Below the pieces are notes generated by a model. The model had not been told where the DNA came from and did no database searches. It was given only the letters and a program-made list of their open reading frames with translations. Shown piece by piece: positions 36,125-39,139 of a stretch of DNA of 39,139 bases. Source of the stretch: Bacteroidota bacterium (GTDB taxonomy: Bacteria > Bacteroidota > Ignavibacteria > Kryptoniales > JAKASW01); contig JAJYIT010000039.1 of NCBI GenBank assembly GCA_021789975.1, positions 1 through 39,139 of the forward strand, in the 5' to 3' direction. Numbering within the stretch: the first letter of the stretch is position 1; each line of letters starts with the position of its first letter. The position numbers were made by a program, and so were the translations under genes.

Positions 36125-36409
36125 TCACTCCAGTATCTCCACCGGCATATTATCGAGAAATTTCTCTTTTGTATTCCCTCGCGTCCATTCAGCGATCAGC
36201 GCAGCATTTTTGTCTGTAGACTTCAGCTTTGAGAATAATGATTGATTCAAATCTTCTGCGCTGGTTCCGCACAAAGTGGTCCGGACTATGAACCCTTGAT
36301 TAGTTCTAAGAATACCGTCAACTCCGACTATTTCGGCCAGAATTGATTGCACTTTTATAGGCTCGTTGGTAGTTATCATCGCTACCAACTTAAAATCGCA
36401 CATTGGCAT
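36125..36409 (-). CDS. Uncharacterised 94-residue protein
   Basis: AAGGAGG lies 5 bases ahead of the ATG, so it is very likely translated. The alternation CDFKLVAMITTNEPIKVQSI, LAEIVGVDGILRTNQGFIVR, TTLCGTSAEDLNQSLFSKLK, IAEWTRGNTKEKFLDNMPVE suggests a small ferredoxin-like alpha/beta fold, similar in outline to ACT or Lrp ligand-binding domains. EWTRGNTKEKFLD at the end looks like a conserved family signature, but I cannot name the family. The next gene downstream is the 48-residue membrane protein. Confidence 0.65.
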   Translation of the reverse strand: MPMCDFKLVAMITTNEPIKVQSILAEIVGVDGILRTNQGFIVRTTLCGTSAEDLNQSLFSKLKSTDKNAALIAEWTRGNTKEKFLDNMPVEILE

Positions 36410-36473
36410 TACAGCCTCCTTATGGATATAAGGATATAACGCGGCTGTTGGAATTTCAATGGATCTAACGGGG

Positions 36474-38936
36474 CTACTTGATTAGTATCAACTTCCTGAC
36501 CTGAACAAGATTACCGGCTTGAAGTCTGTAGAAATACACTCCGCTTGCCAGCCCCCTTGCATCAAAAATGGCATCGTGATTCCCCATCGTCTGATTTTCA
36601 TTCACCAACGTCTTCACTCGTCTGCCAAGTACATCGAATACTTGCAGAGTCACGTGACTGTATGCGGGCAACTGATAAGTGATGATGGTGGACGGGTTGA
36701 ATGGGTTCGGAAAATTTTGAGAAAGTGAAAAACGAATTCGGGCTTGATTGGACCGCTCTTTGAGTCCGGCTGCCAGATCAGATATGGATCTTCGCCAAAT
36801 ACCATGGCACTGGAGAGAGGAGGAGACATAGAGTGGTTGACCGAAACCAGCATAGAGATAAGGAGTTCCACTCGCATTGGAATTCACTACCAGATCCGTA
36901 ATCGCGTCATCAGAGGGCAGCCCGCCGCTCACTTCTTCCCAGGTCGCACCGAGGCTTGTTGACAGGAACAAGTGACCCTGTGCTTGGGTGATTCCACTAA
37001 AATATGGATAAGGAAATGTGCTCGCGAATAAATAGTAGCCGCTGCTTCCATGCCGAGCCATCGCTACTGAAGTTATTTGAGAGCTGGCGACAACTGTGTC
37101 AATCGGTCCGCTGTTGACGGGATTCCATGTCGCACCCTTGTCTGTTGATAAGAATACTCCTCCCTGTAATGTTCCCGCTAAAAGATACTTGCCATTCGCG
37201 GCCAGCGCAGTAACCTCAGAAGATGTACCTCCGGGGGAAGCGGTCTCCGTCCAGTTCAAACCACCGTCCGTAGAATAGTAAACTCCACCCCATATCGCGT
37301 AAACTGTCGAGTCGTTCACGATGAAAGAAAGAGCACCCTGCAACCCGGAAGGAAGTACCCAGGTCGCCCCATTGTCAGTTGTTACATGAAGGGCATTTGA
37401 TGCAAGGGCAGATGATTCGAGCAGGTTGTATCCACCAACCAGGTTCGGAGCTGCAGCAAGACTTACACCGCCGTTATAAGGCAATGTGTTGCTGTCGCTG
37501 CTGCTCAAGGAGTTCCAGCTCACACCATCGTTGGTGGATTCATAAAATCTCAAATAATCGAACGAACCGGCAGTTGAGCCTAACGGCCCCGTTGCACCGT
37601 AACAGCCGATATAAAGATTCGCCCCTCCCGACTTTTTCGGTGTTGAAGTAAATGCTCCAATCCCCGTGCTCACAAAGGGACTCATAAGATTTGTGGTGTC
37701 GAAGGTAGTCCAAGTAACGCCGCCATCTGTGGAACGAACAAGGCTCGGACTGCAAGACGCGATAATATCCGACCCTCCGCCCGCACCCTGGACTGTTGTG
37801 ACAAAAGAAACATCGTCGTCGGCCAAACTTACGTTGCTTGTCTGCCACGCAACGCCATTGTCGGTAGAACGGAGCAGTATCGCTCCGGTTGCGAAGAGAG
37901 TTTGTCCCCCTGTGCCGTCCGGGACCGAGGCGACGGCTTCGGCCCGTGGCAGAAGGTAGCTCCAGCTTGCGCCTTCATCGGTTGAGCGCAGCAATGCGTT
38001 GGAACCCGTAAAACCGCCATTGTAGCTTATGCCCGCGAATAGTACTGTTCCGCCTGCTCCGTCAGGGATTGCAGCAATACTCGTTACAGATGTATTAGCT
38101 CCGTTAGCCTGATTCGGCAGTGGAAATCCGTTCAATGAAAAAGTATCAGGTTTCCAGGTGGTTCCACTATTGGAAGAATAGTACAGACCGTATAGGGTTC
38201 CGGCAAAAATATCCGAATCTCTCGCCGCGATGCAATTGACAAAACCGCCTAACAGATGGCTCCAGCTTGTACCATTATCTGTGGAACGATCTACTCCTCC
38301 GAGATACTCTATCGAGCGCCCATTCGACTCAACCAGTCCCGACGCTGTATAAATGTAATAATCTCCCGCGCCATTTGCGCTCACAAAAATGGAGAAAACC
38401 GGTATACTGTCGGAAGTGACCGAATCCCAGTTTAGACCACTGTTCGTGGATCTGAACAAGCACACAGTGTTGTAAACCTGGGTCCCGGCAAAGACGTCGC
38501 ATCCACCCGATGCATTCGGATATGATGCAAGTGAAGTCACATCTATGCTATCCAAACCAACCGGTATCCAGCTTGCACCATAATCCGATGAAACAAAGAC
38601 GCCTCCATTAAGAACGGTAATGCGATTTCCGTAAGTAACTGATCTACCGGTCCCCGCAAATAGCATGTAGCCCCCGGATCCATCCCGGCATGCAGTTAGT
38701 GCATGAACCGACATGCTCGTGAGACCATTGCTCGATGGTGCCCAAGTCAATCCATCGTCGGTAGAACGAATGACTCCATCCGTCGTACCGGAAAATACAT
38801 ACGACCCTCCCGATCCGTCAGTACATGAAGCAAAGCATGTTGCGGTTCCGCCGATTCCGTTGGCCGGCTCCCATTGGGCATCCACTGAGGTCGCAGCGAA
38901 AAGGAGACAAAGCAACAACTTAAACGTGCATCTCAT
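36474..38936 (-). CDS. Secreted BNR/sortilin-like repeat protein with type IX sorting domain
   Basis: 820 residues from ATG 38936, picked for the ribosome binding site GAGGTG and for the signal peptide MRCTFKLLLCLLFAATSVDA directly after it. The body has about 13 Asp-box motifs of the form S-T-D-x-G-x-x-W (RSTDDGLTWAP, RSTNSGLNWDS, RSTDNGTSWSH, RSTDEGASWSY, STDGGLNWTE, STDKGATWNP and others), i.e. a beta-propeller as in Vps10/sortilin and photosynthesis-type stability factors. The C-terminus, from FSLSQNFPNPFNPSTIITYQ to GVYFYRLQAG and VRKLILIK, is a type IX (Por) secretion sorting domain. It should be exported across the outer membrane and attached or released. Ligand unknown. The right IS ends 80 bases upstream of its start, probably separating it from its native promoter. 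Confidence 0.93.
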   Translation of the reverse strand: MRCTFKLLLCLLFAATSVDAQWEPANGIGGTATCFASCTDGSGGSYVFSGTTDGVIRSTDDGLTWAPSSNGLTSMSVHALTACRDGSGGYMLFAGTGRSVTYGNRITVLNGGVFVSSDYGASWIPVGLDSIDVTSLASYPNASGGCDVFAGTQVYNTVCLFRSTNSGLNWDSVTSDSIPVFSIFVSANGAGDYYIYTASGLVESNGRSIEYLGGVDRSTDNGTSWSHLLGGFVNCIAARDSDIFAGTLYGLYYSSNSGTTWKPDTFSLNGFPLPNQANGANTSVTSIAAIPDGAGGTVLFAGISYNGGFTGSNALLRSTDEGASWSYLLPRAEAVASVPDGTGGQTLFATGAILLRSTDNGVAWQTSNVSLADDDVSFVTTVQGAGGGSDIIASCSPSLVRSTDGGVTWTTFDTTNLMSPFVSTGIGAFTSTPKKSGGANLYIGCYGATGPLGSTAGSFDYLRFYESTNDGVSWNSLSSSDSNTLPYNGGVSLAAAPNLVGGYNLLESSALASNALHVTTDNGATWVLPSGLQGALSFIVNDSTVYAIWGGVYYSTDGGLNWTETASPGGTSSEVTALAANGKYLLAGTLQGGVFLSTDKGATWNPVNSGPIDTVVASSQITSVAMARHGSSGYYLFASTFPYPYFSGITQAQGHLFLSTSLGATWEEVSGGLPSDDAITDLVVNSNASGTPYLYAGFGQPLYVSSSLQCHGIWRRSISDLAAGLKERSNQARIRFSLSQNFPNPFNPSTIITYQLPAYSHVTLQVFDVLGRRVKTLVNENQTMGNHDAIFDARGLASGVYFYRLQAGNLVQVRKLILIK

Positions 38937-39016
38937 GGCAACACCTCTAAATAATTGAAGTGCATTTGGTGTCGGAGGAAATATAGATCTTGAACCGACT
39001 ACATTCATCTACCCTG

Positions 39017-39139
39017 GGTGATGTCCGTAACTTTGTGTAAAAATTAGGAGGTGCCGCTCCAGTCCCGTCAACGATATTTGTATGTCGGGATCCCGCAAAG
39101 CGGTTGATCGGTTAAAATTGTAATTGGCAAAAAACAAGA
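39017..39139 (+). mobile_element. End of a second copy of the IS256/Mutator-like element
   Basis: Starts GGTGATGTCCGTAACTTTG and continues like the left copy, but carries 45 extra bases at 39064-39108 between CTCCAGT and CGGTTAAAATTG. The contig ends before the transposase start. Both copies present the same terminus and point outward, so they are two distinct copies and the contig is not simply circular. Confidence 0.7.

Noticed and set aside
38937-39008. 24-codon N-terminal extension of the type IX cargo protein
   Set aside because: The signal peptide begins at ATG 38936 with its own ribosome binding site; the extension has no such site and abuts the IS.
1-39139. tRNA genes or CRISPR arrays
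   Set aside because: No TTCRA arm with matching acceptor stem and no spaced direct repeats of CRISPR size; the heptad and 21-bp arrays have no spacers.
1-39139. Circular replicon, suggested by similar contig ends
   Set aside because: The shared ends are inverted relative to each other and differ by 45 bases, so they cannot overlap into a circle.

Overview
The window reads as one contig from a Gram-negative bacterium of the FCB/Bacteroidota-Ignavibacteria type. The best evidence is the protein at the right end (36474-38936), whose last ~85 residues are a textbook type IX secretion sorting domain (SQNFPNPFNPSTIITYQLP ... GVYFYRLQAG ... VRKLILIK). Other genes fit: a secreted tricorn-type protease, a secreted GH9 glucanase, a lipoprotein with an LAGC lipobox, and frequent AGGAGG-type ribosome binding sites. 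Nearly every gene is on the minus strand, so units are read from high to low coordinates.

Layout. (1) 1-126 and 39017-39139 are ends of two copies of the same insertion sequence (IS256/Mutator-like terminus), pointing outward; the contig is probably bounded by these repeats. (2) 126-16168 is a surface-polysaccharide locus on the minus strand: UDP-sugar 4-epimerase-like SDR, Gmd, GDP-L-fucose synthase, a lipoprotein, a deletion scar (start of a DegT-like aminotransferase joined to the tail of a second epimerase), Wzx flippase, a 48-codon ORF coupled at both ends, Wzy polymerase, glycosyltransferase, acetyltransferase, glycosyltransferase, two tandem NodB-like polysaccharide (de)acetylases, a CapA-like protein, an ATP-grasp ligase, and a methyltransferase gene truncated by the left IS. 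Many of these genes touch or overlap by a few bases, so they look co-transcribed. Precursor genes (GDP-fucose, UDP-HexNAc type) feed the glycosyltransferases; Wzx and Wzy export and polymerise; the distal genes probably decorate the product.

(3) 16.2-20 kb is a decayed, repeat-rich stretch: heptanucleotide repeat arrays, a composite GC-rich dispersed module, a 21-bp minisatellite, a gene split by an in-frame TGA, and a HicA/HicB pair. (4) 20.0-28.6 kb holds scattered single genes (GH9 glucanase, thioesterase, methyltransferase, pyruvoyl arginine decarboxylase, a frameshifted MFS transporter, an ArsR regulator with a NifX-like partner and a clear operator) separated by dispersed repeats. (5) 28.6-39 kb holds a tricorn protease, a PD-(D/E)XK nuclease-like protein with a Cys/His cluster, a second ATP-grasp protein, two small genes (48 and 94 aa) and the type IX-secreted BNR-repeat protein.

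The points most worth a second look are the tandem (de)acetylase/CapA/ATP-grasp module, the 48-codon ORF between wzx and wzy, the aminotransferase/epimerase deletion scar, the repeat families (including one that seems to supply a gene's start codon), the uncharacterised nuclease-like protein, and the 36-bp palindrome in front of the Met-rich ArsR regulator. No rRNA, tRNA, CRISPR array or complete transposon was seen.
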